A DNA stretch of 64,000 bases. Origin: Selaginella moellendorffii. Lineage: Eukaryota > Streptophyta > Lycopodiopsida > Selaginellales > Selaginellaceae. The stretch lies in contig NW_003314371.1 in NCBI RefSeq assembly GCF_000143415.4, positions 96,935 to 160,934 on the forward strand. The letters are read 5' to 3'. The position numbers and the translations under genes are program-made. The notes beneath the pieces are model-generated. The model saw only the letters and a list, made by a program, of their open reading frames with translations, did no database searches and had not been told where the DNA came from. Shown here in pieces: positions 36,787 to 48,113 of this stretch. Numbering within the stretch: position 1 is the first letter of the stretch; the number at the start of each line of letters is the position of its first letter.

Positions 36787-39583
36787 ATGAATGCTCTTGC
36801 TGCATCTCTTGCATGGTTTGGCAAGGTGATGGTGGCACTCTGCTTCCGCATCCAACCATGCACAACATTATCCACCAATATGCTCATGCTGGGATCCCTT
36901 GGATTCAGCACCTATCTCTTTTCTAGGCAATCCTTCGTATATCCGGAACTTGGCTTGAACCACTCCACAGTTACATTGAAGGAGTTAGTTTCCGCGTCCT
37001 CCTCTGCATCAGTGATGCAGCGCCCCACCCATATCATTTATTTTTTATTACTGGGTCTGACAAGCACGACCATTCCTTTGCAGACCTATACTGGATTGAA
37101 TGCTGAATCCGGCTTCTTGTTCCTCGGCCCACAATAGTGATCCTCAACATTGTTATCTGTCACTACATTTCCAGAGGACATTGTTCCGCTACTATCTGGT
37201 GCTCTGGGTTCTGGCCAAAAGGACTCTTCTAATTCTTCATATACAACCGGCCCATTTTGGATAGCAAATATAATCTTCTCCCGTATTCGAGCAAAGGCTT
37301 GCACCTTTGAAAATAGGATTCTCCACCAAACACCAACCCCCTCTTCCAGAAGGCAATATGCTGTCTAATCCCGGCCACTATACTTTCCTGGTCTTTGAGT
37401 CCATCCGGGTGTATCGGCCATGGGGAACCCTGAGGAATCATAGGTTCCCCAGTTATGGGATCTCTCTTGAAGAGTTCAATGCCGTCCACTGGCAGCCACA
37501 CTGTGTCCCATTCTCTCATCTTGTACCTCATCACTGGAGCACCATCACGCATGCTGAAATGAAACTGAAGAGGCTTGGAGTGGCCAATCAGCGTTTCGGA
37601 TCCATCCCTGATGTAGCCTCTTACAAACCCCTTAAAGTCTGGAACCTTTGTCACAAGTGCAGCTTCAACAGTGCCTTTGATGCAATTTTGGAATTCATCG
37701 TAGAGTTGTGGGAGGGTGAGGACATTGGATCGCCGGAGGGACTCTGCCAGGTGACTGAACATGGCATCGACGTCTTCATGAGTGTGCCCAACCATGAGAA
37801 AGCCAAGTGTAACCGTTTCAAATATGCCTTTGGCAACAAGCATCGCCAAGTAAGCGAAGACGTACATATTTTTGTTCTCACTGCCAGCATTGTCTGTTTG
37901 GAGCAGAAGATGGGGTGGAAGGCCACATCGGCCGCAAGAACTTCCTTGAGATTCTGCTTCGTTTGGATGAGGCTGTGCATTCACCGGGCGACCAGCCTCG
38001 TCGGAATGGCATGAGGCCTCACGTGATAACCCTACAATCTGACGGCCAACATATTCACTGGGATGGCATGGGGCCCCACGCGATACTGCAAGCCTTTGCT
38101 CCTCCTCCAGCTGAACCCTGTATGGGGTTCGATCGACAAAGGCTTTATGCAAGGGTTGGCCGTTCAGCTCAGTCTGCGCACTTTGCAGAGACCTTAAGTG
38201 TTTTGCTAGGGACGCAATCATCATGTTTGCACCCCCGCCACCCTATAGAGGTACAAAGAAGTTCCCATAGTTCTGGGCACCATACCCATGAGCGATTATG
38301 CCAAACAGAGACACAGGCAGCTGCATGGATGAAGAGATTGCCTTGGGGGCAGGATTGAGTCGAGGTAAGCACGTCTTTTTCTGGTCCATTTTGTCGTGGA
38401 TGATGCAGAGGTAAGAGTCAGGTCTCTCCATGGAGAGAATCCTATTATGATAATATGCAGTCCTGCAGCTTCTCTGCTCGATGTTGTGGTCAAGCCGCCT
38501 TCTAACCAATGTCTCTCGCTCTTGAGCAATGCAAGAATTCTTCGACAAAGCCATTTTGATAGCAGTGCACTCGTCACACTTTGAAAAGCTGGAGTACTTT
38601 CCTATACTCACATCCCTGAACCTGTTGCTCCACAATCTACTAAATCTAGATTGGCTCAGCTTCATGTAGCCATTACTCTGGAGTTCCCGATTCACATCTT
38701 CCAATATGGCCCCCTTGGTATACATGGAAGGGAGAACTCGTTGGGTGTCTCGAGTTCTATCTTCTAAGAGGCGGGTTTTATGTGGTTGTTGCTCGCTACA
38801 TGTCTCGACAAACCTCTTGAAGATTGCCTCTCCATATACAACATGACCCCTGGTTTTGTGAGTACCGTCGTTCCCATGGACTGCCTGTTGAACCCTTTGT
38901 TCCTCGAACTTAGTTTTGATTCTGTAGAATGTGGTTCGAGGGACTCCATAAATGATTCTCCATGCCTTCATGCAGACCAAACCCCTTTGGAAGACCATGC
39001 CCCCCACCTGATGTTCTGAAGCATCAACAGATGACCGTAATGCCTCATACACAAAATTGCGAGCTGCCTTCCAGGACAATGTCTTGTATCTTGCTCTCTC
39101 CTCTTCAATAGCATCCCAATCAGCATGTTGACAGCACCTCCTCTTGCAACAAGCAACTGTCGAGACCATTCGAACCTCCATCACCATTTTCTGCCTTTTC
39201 GGTTCGTTGCTCAGATCCCTTTGGCTGCGCTTTAGGAAGGTGTACTTTCTTTTCCCATGAAGAGATGTTCTGTCATCAGTTGTAGTGGTGTTTGATTGTG
39301 AATCCTTCACATTCTCAAACACTAAGTGCCTCAATTTCCACCGCACAATGCTTCCAATAGTCAGACTGTTTTCTTCTGTGTCAACAACCTCTAAAATCGC
39401 AACTCCAATATCATCCCAGCCCAATTCTTGATTAGCAACCGCATCTCTTGGATCGACAACTGTGGCTAAGCCCTCAGCTACCACCTCCCCCTCGGGGTTG
39501 TTTAGAAACACCTTTGCCTGAATCCATGTAGCACGGTTCTTAAGATCCACGGAGGGAACATGCGTTGCACTTGCGGAGGCCAT
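36787..39583 (-). pseudogene. DUF7869-type protein, candidate transposase of the 14.3-kb element (interrupted)
   Basis: Starts at ATG 39581-39583; 446 codons are open to a TAG at 38243-38245, then the same frame continues to about 37300. Visible parts: Cys cluster CCKRRCCQH (residues 145-153), HTH-like segment (203-226, VCMKAWRIIYGVPRTTFYR), CxxC (336-339), and acidic motif HDKMDQKK (397-403). After the stop come LLLQTDNAGSENKN (about 37875-37920) and VGHTHEDVDAMFS (about 37752-37790). These patterns characterise proteins carrying DUF7869. The spaced D, D and D/E motifs look like an RNase H-fold nuclease, which is my inference. A frame change near 37300 leads into a C-terminal segment (FWPEPRAPDSSG; later IWVGRCITDAEED and FNVTVEWF) with further stops at 37086, 37038 and 36912. 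It is the only transposase-like gene in the element. Confidence 0.72.
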
Positions 39584-42500
39584 TCTGAAAGTGCAGAAAA
39601 GAAGTTAAGACCATACAAAAAATGATTGGAGAATGGCCTAAATCATAACATACCAAACAACCTCAATAGCATGAGGCCACATGCCATTATTCAAACATGC
39701 TATTGACACCCACGTGAAATTTCGCATTCACAAAATTGGCATGAGGCCTCATGCCATCTTGATAAACACACAGCTACAAGCAGGTAAAGAAACTATTGGC
39801 AATATGCTAGTGATGAACTTGCAAGCCCCAAGATGGCATGAGCCCTCATACCATTAGTGGTACCGTAGCGCCGCTCGCACCACTGCAACTGCTCGTAGCG
39901 CCGCTCGCACAAACTGCCACTCGCATAAACTGCCGCTCGCAATGGCGCTCGCAATGCCGCAACCGCTCGTAGACGCATAAACCACAGCTCACAACGCCGC
40001 TTACACAAGCAGCGCTCACTGCGCTCAGCGGAACCAAGAACACGGCGCACAAAAATGATAGACCTAGTAATGAGTTCGAGAATTCAAAAATAACACACGC
40101 TTGAACGTCACATCAAATCCTCTGACAAACCAGATCTTATAATTCCTCTGACAAATTTCAAACTGAGTAGCTTCTAGACTTTGCTGTCGGACGTTGAACT
40201 TTGTCACATCATGTCCTTGCCTTAATCCAGCTGTGCCATGTCAGTGATTCAAACTTTGCCATGCCATGTTAGAGATCTGCGCCAAGATTATTCGCCGTGT
40301 AAAGGAATAATTATGCTGTGTGTGTACGTCCATTTATGGCAATATAAGGCCACACGCCATTCAAAGAATAATGCTAGTCGAGCATTTTTTGGTGCATTTT
40401 TGGGTTCAAAATTGCATAAGCCCACACGCTATAAAGTTTACCTATACTAAAAATAGAAATAGCTTTATTTACTTGGGAATTTAAGTGGTTGAGGCATTTT
40501 TAAACTTACAAACACATGCCCTACTTACATTCCTTTAGTTGCTTAAAATTCAAAAATATTATAAACCTTTCTTTTTGCATTTTCAATGTTTTCAATTATG
40601 GTTTTTGATTTTCGCAGGACCAGCCTAGTAATCTATTTGCATCCCGTCATGTTTATAGCTAGCTTTCGTTTGTCCCCTTCGCTAGCCTGAGATACATCTG
40701 CTCGGCATCTGCCTCTTACAGCATTTGCCCAGAAAGGGCATCTTTCTTCACGCAGCATTTGCCACATGTTTAGGGTTTAGGGTTTAGCAATTCAGTAGCT
40801 TGATAAACATGCAAATACAGAACTTGATGCAAAATCCTTTGATATGTCACAATGCCCCTAGGACCATAAACACATTTCAATATAGAAGGTCCTTTCATTT
40901 CATAACTCCTTACGTAGATCTTGGTGAAACTAGAGTTAGTGAAGTTAGTTTCTTGTGATCACGCATCTGATTGTGATGTCCCTTTGTAGTGTCGATGGAA
41001 AGGTCAATGCACACCAAACTGTAAAATCTTGGAGCAAAATAACGGTCGGATCTATGGCAAATGCCCCTGAAACATTGTAAGGCTTGTGTGGTCTCATGTG
41101 GTGTCCGATCGAGATGCTTCTTTGCAGGGTCATCAAAAAAAACATTGTATACCATTCTGTAAAATCTAGTTGCGATCTAACGGTTGGATCTCCAGAAAAC
41201 TCAAAAAAATCTCGCACGTGTCAGAATATTCTAGGAATATACTCCTATGTGCCCCTTAAAATGGCATGCGGCCCCATGCCATTCAAGAGAGAACGCCAGA
41301 TGACGCCGAGCATTTTTTGGTGCATTTTTTGGGATCAAAATTGCATGAGCCCACACGCTTGAACGTCACATCAAATCCTTTGACAAACCAGATCTTATAA
41401 TTCCTCTGACAAATTTCAAACTGAGTAGCTTCTAGACTTTGTTGTCGGACGTTGAACTTTGTCATATTATGTCCTTGCCTCGATCCAGCTGTGCCATGTC
41501 AGTGATTCGAACTTTGCCATGCCATGTCAGCGATCCGCGCCAAGATTATTCGCCGTGTAACTGCTCGGCATCTGCCTCTTACAGCATTTGCCTAGAAAGG
41601 GCATCTTTCTTCACGCAGCAATTGCCACATATTTAGGGAGGGTTTAGGGTTTAGCAATTCAGTAGCTTGATAAACATGCAAATACAGAACTTGATGCAAA
41701 ATCCTTTGATATGTCACAATGCCCCTAGGACCATAAACATATTTCAATAGAAAGGGTCCTTTCATTTCATAACTCCTTATGTAGATCTTGGTGAAACCAG
41801 AGTTAGTGAAGTTGGTTTCTTGTGATCCCGCATCTGATTGTGATGTCCCTTTGCAGTGTCGATGGAAAGGTCAATGCACACCAAACTATAGAATCTTGGA
41901 GCAAAATAACGGTCGGATCTATGGCAAATGCCCCTGAAACATTGTAAGGCTCGTGTGGTCTCATGTGGTGTCCGATCGAGATGCTTCTTTGCAGGGTCAT
42001 CAAGAAGGACATTGTATACCATTCTTTATTTAGCTGAACATCTGGCATTTTTGGAAATACAAGATGCTTTGGAATATCCAATCATGCATGGTATAAATAT
42101 AGCGAGGGTATTAAATGATATCCCAATCATGATCTTTCTTTTGGATTTCACGTGCATGCAGTCCGAGGAATGATGACGTTGCGGATTTCTTTTGGATTTC
42201 ACGTGCATGCATGCGCGTGGCGATCCAGAAATTAATGGTGGCGCCCAAGTCCGAGGAATGATGACGTTGCGGGATTACCAATCGTCGTGACATTTCGCGC
42301 GTGTGAGGTTAGGTTTTGCATTTTGTTTCGTACTCGCGCTCGCATCGCGCTCCCACTCGCGATCACGCTCACATTCGCGCTCATCTACCTTCTCTACAGG
42401 TTTCTCGTGTGCATCGGCGTCCACTCGCGCTTGCATCACACTCGCGCTCGCATCGCGCTCCCATCGCGCTCGTGTGCATCGGCGTCCACTTCAAGACACA

Positions 42501-42918
42501 CCCAGTTTGTAACTTTGCCGCCAACTCCGCCGCCCACTCCGCCACCCACACGCAGCCCACTTGGCGTCCCGGGAGATTTCAGCGCCACTCTCCAACTGTA
42601 AGTGGCAGAGTAGCCTTGCTGCTACAATCCGCTGCACACACAGTGCACATTCGCCAGCGAGTCCGGCCTCGATTGTCACGCCTCCATTCGGCTTCAAATG
42701 ATAAGTCTTTTAGGCCAAGTAGAAAATGGCATGAGGCCACATGCCATTCAGTAGCAACATTGGCATGCACCGATTGGGCTCTCGAGTGCAGTCCGGTTAC
42801 AGATGGCGTGTAGCCTCACGCCATCTTAGGATGCAGCCTCAAGACATCTGATGCAGTGGTGAATGGCGTGTGGCCTCACGTTATTTCCAGCTGCTAGCTT
42901 TTCATCTGTCAACTTTAA
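39584..42918. promoter_or_regulatory. Divergent intergenic spacer with internal duplication, telo-box and CG-rich blocks
   Basis: Lies between the two divergent genes. A direct duplication pairs 40094-40305 plus 40700-41160 with 41352-42025. Each copy contains a telo-box-like run of TTTAGGG units (40768-40787; 41632-41655). CG-rich microsatellite-like blocks flank the spacer: CGCTCGCA units at 39865-40030 and TCGCGCTC units at 42330-42480. Several palindrome copies lie within. It probably holds both promoters; no reliable TATA box can be assigned. Short frames repeated in both halves (about 81 codons at 40910 and 41777, minus) reflect the duplication and are not called genes. Confidence 0.55.
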
Positions 42919-45483
42919 TTGTTGTGCATTTCTGAACAGGCGAGGAATTGCGTTCTTCTTCCAGCCACTGTCAATGTGGATGCAGAGAAGGGGGAGGAGC
43001 TCACCAGTTGGACTTTCGGGATGGAAGGCGAGGATCTGAGGCTGTACAACATAGATGGTGGGAGAAAAGAATGCATGGGGATCCTCATCCAAGTGACAGA
43101 CACTCCATGCAGTTCCATGCAAGAATATGGACTGGCACTTGTGGTAGAGACAGCGTCCGCCTTTAAAATCCACCTTGCACATCCTAGCGGCTTCCCAGAG
43201 GGGGGCAGCGGCTATAAGGAATTCCTAAAGGGAGCTAGGGAGAGGTTGTCCAGGAGGCCCACAATTTCAAAGACGCTGCGGGTCTATGAAGATCACATGG
43301 AATCCACGGACCTCACCTATGGCGATGTTCAAAAACTATATTCCAACATTGAGCCGTTGAGAGTGACTCCAGTTCGCGAAGCGAAGGGGAAGGGGGTTGA
43401 TCTGGAAACTACCCCAAAGCAGAAAAGGGTGGTCAAGCTCAAGCCGACGTCCGACTCTCCTGCTCCAAAAAAGAAGCCACTCAGTGATGCCATTGCCTCG
43501 GGTTCAAACACTACACCCACCAAAAAGAAGAGCCGCAAAGAGCAGAAAGAGCAAGAAGAGGCAGAAAAAATTGTCACAGATAATAGTACTTGTTACTATT
43601 CCAACAAAGTATATACAATCAACGTGAGCCACATCGACATCCAAAGCAAATACAACCACAGGTTAGTATCTGATGAGTGGGTGGAGAAACTGAAGCAGAA
43701 GATGCTGGCAAGTCCAGTAACACCCGACATCGTAGACGTGATCCCCTACTACCGAACAATGAAGGGCGAGACGAGGTTTCCAGACTTGATTAATAGGAAG
43801 GTGTTGGATGATCAGAACATCCGGTTCTATGCCGTCTCCGGGCAGCATTCTAGCTTGGCGATATGGATATTATGGTGGGCGAGGAGGTGAAGAAAGTCTT
43901 CAAGACAAGAGTTGTCCGCCTGATAAAAGGCAACTCGCCCCTCCGATCTATCATATACATCTCCCACACACAGAATGTCAAGCAAGAAACGTGCTACAAA
44001 TCGGGTCTGCACGAGACATTGGCACAAACACGGAAGCTCTGGGTTCAACTGAAGAAGCCACAAAAACCAGGACAAGGACGTGCACTAGCAACTAGCGCCT
44101 GGCAGGTAAGCCTCGTTGCATGTGGCATAGCATGTGGCCTCACGCCATTTCCATTGTAGGAATTCTCGAGTCTTCTCTCAAAAACACTGGGGGTCAATGA
44201 CACACTCAGCATCCATAACATTCTACTCGCGACAAAAGTTGTTTTTGACAAATGGGTAGATGTGCTGAGGAGGTACCATGACGGGGAGTTGCTAAACTCA
44301 ATGGGTGTGGAGGACGGCTGGAAGCCCAATGATTTGAAGCTCAACGCCTTGCGTTTCTCGCGGTCTCTAGACAACGATGACCTTTTGACAGTGGCTAATG
44401 CTCTTCTACGTGGTGAGGTAGTCTTCAACAAGACCAAAATGACTCTCGGCCATATTGTGACATACGAGGACTTGTGCACGACTCTGAGAGCTCGTGCGCT
44501 ATTGAAGGATTGGATCTTCGAGCAAGTGGCCGTGGAGAGGGTGAGCATCGACACCACGCAAGAGATGATGGAAGAGCTGGAGTTGTCAAATGAAGACATC
44601 GACGAGTACGTGAAGGGGGCCCCCAAGTTCATCGATCTGCTGCGGGATGCCACGAAAAGTAAAGCTGAGAAGTTGGATCAGTATCCAAATTTCATTAAGA
44701 GGGATGTCGACCGCCGGCTTCAGAAACAGCTCGACCCCGCAGCAGAGGCCTATCGAGAACCTTACCGGGTATACGTGAATTTGGATGAGGATCAAAGGTG
44801 GAGGAGCATCGTTTCCCGCGGAGATGAGCAGGTCAAGAACATCTTTTGTGTGATGGACTTCACAAACGAGGAGATCACTCATGCAGACGAAGTCAGCTCC
44901 ATCATTGACTTAATGGTGGGACTTGCGGAGGTGGAATCTTCAGTCCACTATATGATCTACGACTCCGAATCCTATCACAAGTTCTGGAAGGCCTTGAACG
45001 AGGTGAAGGCTTGGTTGAAAGGCAAGGAGATGCAGGAGATCCATGGGATAATGGCTAAGAAGAAGATACCGACGAATGTCCGCATCTTCACACTCGCCCT
45101 TGTTATTGGTCCTGCAGCAGAGTGGGACTAGAGTGACTTCCCAGCTTCGTTCGACAAGGCCAATCGAATTGATCTGAGGAAGGTCAATTTACCCGTGCCT
45201 GAGGAACTGAAGACGGCTATGGAGCTTTCGAATCCAGAGAAAGCTCCAGGTGCAGCATGGGAAATGCTCAGCTGGGTCTTCAACGCAATAGCGGGTGGGT
45301 AGCCTGCTTCCGACTCCAAGGGCAAATGCGTTGTCGAGTACAACTGCGGCGGACTATTCTTTCGAGCCGCACTACTCAAAGGTGTCCCGTGTGTTGCGGT
45401 GACAAACTCCATTGAAGAGGTGACTTCAATAGAGCATATAATTACAGTTGCCAAAGAAAAACAGTATCTTCTCTGCGAACCTG
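42919..45483 (+). pseudogene. ParB-like / methyltransferase-motif protein, N-terminal part of the plus-strand transposon gene
   Basis: Open from ATG 42919, though an acceptor-like TTTCTGAACAG at 42930-42940 suggests the true exon may start there. Residues 1-150 are unrecognised. A Lys-rich linker (43380-43570) precedes a ParB/sulfiredoxin-like segment: VEKLKQKM (43681 on), IVDVIPYYR (43729 on), FYAVSGQHSSLA (about 43825-43860), corresponding to the ParB GxHR box. The frame changes by an apparent 2-base excess near 43859 and continues with VGEEVKKVFKTRVVRLIKG and IIYISHTQN. A 54-nt phase-0 intron (44106-44159) follows, then a long exon to 45483 with TAG at 45129 and 45300. CVVEYNCGGLFFRAALLKGV (45322-45381) resembles methyltransferase motif I. 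The domain calls are pattern-based and moderate. Confidence 0.55.
44106..44159 (+). other. 54-nt phase-0 intron carrying the palindrome
   Basis: CAG|GTAAGCC ... TTCCATTGTAG|GAATTC. The frame on both sides is the same, and the palindrome (half CATGTGGCC, then CTCACGCCAT) sits just before the acceptor. This intron is the first of the series seen downstream. Confidence 0.75.
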
Positions 45484-47481
45484 GTGAGTACGCCATTTAA
45501 GTTTAAATGTTATCTCACAAGCTCTGTATGCAGGAGCGTGGCCACCCCCAGATGCTGAAACGGCGTTAACAGCTACTGTTGAAGATACCCATGTTGGGCC
45601 GAGCTCACAACCTGCACAAGGTAAGGTCACGTGAGGCCTCATGCCATTTTGATTATAGATCGTTGTGAATATTCAGACACGAGGACTGAAAAACGCACTG
45701 GTGGCGCGTCGAAGAAGGACAAACAGACAAGCAATAGGAAAAAAGGAGGTACAAATTATATTTGCAATGGCGTGTGGTCTCATGCCATTCCTTGCAGGAG
45801 ACACTTCTTCAAAAGCAAAACAGGCAAGCACCAGCCAAGTACAACGGACGAGAGGTACGAATCATTTTTGTTATACGTGAATTCTCATGCCATTGCTTCT
45901 TGCAGCTCAAATTCCAAAGAGACTAGGGCAAGCAGCGCAGACCTCACGACAAGAACCTGAAGGTTTGATGGCGTGTGGCCCCACGCAATTAACTAATGTT
46001 CTTGCAGATCGCGTCAAGGAAATCGAACGGAACAACGTGCCTCTAGTGGAGGACGGGGAGGCCAAGGAGAGTTCCGAAATAGGTACGATCATGACATATG
46101 GCCCCATGCACTTATCTAAGTTTGTATTTCAGGGGAACATTTTGAACCAATGGAAAACTTTATGAAAGGTAACTTAAAAATATTATGGGATGTTGCATGT
46201 GTTGATGCAATAATATACAGTTCAAGTGCCAAGGAGACGTCGTGAACCTCAAATTAGGCTACCTGCAAAACAGCTTTCAGACGCTATAGACAAAGAGATG
46301 GACAACCGACCAGGGCAGAGGAGGAAGGGTAAAAGCATTTGTGTGCTTATCGCGTATGTCCTCATGCTATTTCTGTAGAACGGGTGCATAAGAAACGAAA
46401 GCGAAAGGGAATTGAAGAGCAGGCACCTGAGGATGCGGAAGGCACGACAGAGCCTCCAAGGACGGGAAGTAAAGCATCATGGTTATTGCGTGGGTCCTCA
46501 TGCCATTTCTTGCAGATCAAGCTCAAACTGACAGTGGTCATAAAAAGCGAAAGCACGTTGGACAGTCGTCGGGATCAGAGGCGTTGGATTCAAAAAGGAA
46601 GAAGGGCAACGAAAAAATGATAGGTAATGCCTCGCGGTTATGGCGTGTGTGCTCATGCCATTCATTGCAGATCAAGTGCTGAGTGAAAGCAGCCAGTCAC
46701 CACCTCCTGACTCAGATTCCTATGGCGGACTCCCCTTCCCCAATCTCAATGGAGAGGTACAATGGATGAGGGATGCTTTTCAAGTCAGGGCCACGTTTTT
46801 CTCATCTCGTCGTCTTCGAAGAGTGCAAGAACGTGCAGAAACCATGTTAAGACAGTTGGGTGAGGATACGGTCCTAGGTCACGCACTAAAACAGGCTATG
46901 GATGTCTTGTATTTTGAGATGGAGACTCGGCCAGATGATTTTCCCAAGATGGTCCTGGAAGAACAAGCCATCCAGCCTGAGCAGCCTATGGAAGAAATGC
47001 AGGAGGGGGATGAGGAGCCAAAGAAAGATAATGAGCAGGAAGAGCAGAAGGACGAAAAGGAGGACAAAGAAGAGGAGGACGAAGAGGACTTGGATGGTCC
47101 TCATAATGGTGACGATCACAATAACAACGACGACGATGATGATGACGATGGCTAGCCTGAGGTGGCCAAAGAGCAGCGGAGGAAGGTCATACAAGACAAA
47201 CCATCAGGTAAATAATAGTACATCCATTCCTAACCTTTTACCATTTCTAACATTGTCCATGTAGGTCGCAGAGTAAATGGTAAGTAGAGATTATTCAGTT
47301 GAATTAAGATACAAACTCTAGCCTTTAGTGTCGAGGAAGGATAGTGCCAAGCAAGGGTCGAAACGTATGTCCAATCCTTCAGAATCAGCAGTGCGCCCGT
47401 GATATCGGTCCTAGTTCCTCAATAGCAGTTGATGGTAAATATAGTATAGTTGATTCAATGTGCTAATGAGTTTGTTTTTAG
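45484..47481 (+). pseudogene. Intron-dense charged linker of the plus-strand transposon gene
   Basis: Predicted introns, all phase 1: 45484-45533, 45621-45658, 45749-45797, 45855-45905, 45963-46007, 46083-46132, 46169-46220, 46329-46378, 46469-46515, 46624-46670, 47208-47264, 47280-47328, 47435-47481. Lengths are 38-57 nt, with GT-AG ends and usually TTGCAG acceptors. Removing them gives one continuous frame of small Lys/Arg/Glu-rich exons (about 57-165 nt), then a longer exon (46671-47207) ending in a Glu/Asp run. A TAG at 47153 lies in frame and the frame resumes after it. The frame is disturbed around 47370-47430. Such introns are shorter than usual for plants, so splicing needs RNA evidence. 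Confidence 0.65.
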
Positions 47482-48066
47482 TAGCACGGGAGGATACCAT
47501 CTCAATCGAAGGGAGATATTTGGACATGCATATGGATCCGCCAGTGGACTCTACTTGCCTGCAAGAGTCATCAGAGCTGGTGGAGGCTACTATCCATATC
47601 AACGCCAAGCAAGCTGACCACGCTCCACTTGATGCTGCCCATACCACTGAGTCAATCTTGTCCACGTATCCAACTGACGGTGACCAGGCGCCATTGGACC
47701 CGCATGAGGCCGCCCCAGCCGCCGAGCCGGTCGTATCCTCATTTCCAACGGACTCAACGTGTGCCCAATCGTCTGACTACGCGCCGTTTGAACCTCCCTA
47801 CACCGCCCCTGCTGCCTGTTCGGTCATGTCCACTTTGCCAACGGAGGCACCAGCTGAAATGGCGTGTGATCACACGCCATCGGAACCACCCCATGCCACT
47901 ATTGAGCCAGTTGTACCAGAGTCTACAGCTGAAATGGCATGTGCCTACACGCCATCGGATGCGATTGACCCCACATTGCAGAGGAGAGTATTTCCGCCCT
48001 TCACGTTTCCTCGACCAAAACCCTCTCAACGACCATCGGGAGCACCATTCGCTAATATTGTAGATG
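47482..48066 (+). CDS. Pro/Thr/Ala-rich peptide-repeat exon, with palindromes in coding sequence
   Basis: Open exon between phase-1 introns 47435-47481 and 48067-48113. It encodes degenerate repeats of about 25 residues with the pattern D-x-A-P-(L/F)-(D/E)-P ... P-A-A-E-P-V-x-S ... P-T-(D/E). The last two repeats contain the palindrome (47859-47880 and 47934-47955), coding EMACDHTPSE and EMACAYTPSD. No known domain; probably a flexible linker. Confidence 0.55.
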
Positions 48067-48113
48067 GTAAAATTGACTTGTACCATTTTTTATGCTGACG
48101 CATTTCATTTCAG

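Noticed and set aside
40910-42022. Two near-identical 81-codon minus-strand open frames
   Set aside because: They lie in a direct DNA duplication that itself contains an imperfect internal repeat; similarity reflects recent duplication, with no domain or start context to support a gene.
42287-42813. Plus-strand open frames in the CG-rich block (Arg/Ser/His-rich)
   Set aside because: They follow the TCGCGCTC microsatellite-like sequence; three overlapping frames look alike. An upstream non-coding exon here remains possible.
46886-47194. Minus-strand hydrophobic open frame rich in Val/Ile/Leu/Phe
   Set aside because: It is the antisense of the Glu/Asp-rich exon of the plus-strand gene.
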